Source of the DNA: Ensifer sp. LC163
GTDB lineage: Bacteria > Pseudomonadota > Alphaproteobacteria > Rhizobiales > Rhizobiaceae
Reading direction: 5' to 3'
Length of the DNA stretch: 64,000 bases
Assembly (NCBI RefSeq): GCF_001695855.1
Contig: NZ_MBSS01000007.1
Location: 62,001-126,000 of the forward strand
A program made the position numbers and the translations under genes. Below are positions 63,824-64,000 of this stretch, in pieces (positions within the stretch are counted from its first letter, which is position 1; every line of letters starts with the position of its first letter). The notes below the pieces were generated by a model. It made no database searches. It saw only the letters and a program-made list of their open reading frames with translations, and was not told the DNA's origin.

Positions 63824-64000
63824 CTAGCCGACCTGTTCGGTGATCCATTCGCGGAAGGCGAGACTGATCGGGTTTTCGAGTTTGCCTTCCGGAACCGCGA
63901 GATAATAACTGTTCTCCGTTTGCATCGGCCGGTCGAGAACGATGCGCAATGTTCCCGCTGCCAGCTCCTGCTCGATCAGATAGCGGGGCAGCAAGGCGAA
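63824..64000 (-). CDS. LysR-family transcriptional regulator, C-terminal end (5' part outside window)
   Basis: The last 58 codons of a minus-strand gene entering from the right edge. The peptide FALLPRYLIEQELAAGTL ... LDRPMQTENSYYLAVPEG and FREWITEQVG matches the C-terminus of LysR substrate-binding domains (LPRYL, Y-Y-L-x-x-P, F-x-x-W-I). It is tandem with and upstream of ndvB, separated by 370 bp. Whether it regulates ndvB cannot be told from the window. Confidence 0.8.
   Translation of the reverse strand, partial: FALLPRYLIEQELAAGTLRIVLDRPMQTENSYYLAVPEGKLENPISLAFREWITEQVG

Overview
The window is GC-rich, densely coded chromosomal DNA from an alpha-proteobacterium. It is almost certainly a member of the Rhizobiaceae and most like Sinorhizobium/Ensifer. 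This rests on a complete cyclic beta-1,2-glucan locus (ndvA, a 2,871-residue ndvB and an opgC-type gene), an ExpR-type LuxR solo regulator between pyc and ndvA, a phbA-phbB/phaR polyhydroxybutyrate cluster, a compact RpoH2-like sigma factor, a CarD regulator and several classes of short rhizobial-style palindromic intergenic repeats. No rRNA or tRNA gene, CRISPR array, prophage or complete insertion sequence was recognised.

Layout. 1-2.4 kb: YbbA/YbbP-type ABC exporter divergent from a TesA-like esterase. 2.5-6.7 kb: RNA 2',3'-cyclic phosphodiesterase, low-molecular-weight phosphatase, pterin dehydratase, DUF1232 protein, IalB-family protein and rlmN. 6.9-9.8 kb: a three-gene ABC importer of the PF04392/TrpXYZ kind, followed by a RIME-like repeat. 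10-16.4 kb: LysE exporter, argG, a MarR-MFS pair, an ABC-F ATPase and thiamine pyrophosphokinase. 16.5-20.8 kb: an acetyltransferase gene broken by a short mobile element, then a TPP riboswitch and thiBPQ. 21-29 kb: M48 lipoprotein protease, rpoH2, carD, fdxA, an S4-domain protein and a Suv3-like helicase. 29.7-32.8 kb: the PHB cluster. 33-37.5 kb: rpmF, GST, mtgA, an FPP-synthase-like gene and hisC. 37.7-45 kb: LysE exporter, ispG, a deoR-VOC-MFS operon and a polar amino-acid ABC importer. 45-64 kb: pyc, expR, ndvA, tag-yciI, tetR, opgC, ndvB and the 3' end of a LysR gene.

Functional themes. Thiamine supply combines riboswitch-controlled uptake (ThiBPQ) with ThiN, which phosphorylates thiamine. 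Carbon storage combines phbA/phbB with a divergent phaR. For periplasmic glucan, NdvB synthesises and cyclises the chain, NdvA exports it and the OpgC-like protein probably adds succinyl groups. ExpR is transcribed divergently from ndvA. ispG and ispA both serve isoprenoid synthesis but lie about 2 kb apart in separate transcription units.

The most interesting structural signal is a family of five ~100-bp, two-module palindromic elements (about 16.6, 22.6, 33.4, 37.6 and 43.4 kb). Four are flanked by TA dinucleotides on both sides, as expected of a Tc1/mariner/IS630-type MITE. One copy splits a GNAT gene, and removing the element plus one TA restores the reading frame exactly. Another sits between the binding-protein and permease genes of an ABC importer, between two terminator-like hairpins. 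No clearly new multi-gene system was found. The novelty is mainly in these small elements, a paired 64-nt repeat near phbB, and a small secreted protein of unknown function inside the phb operon.
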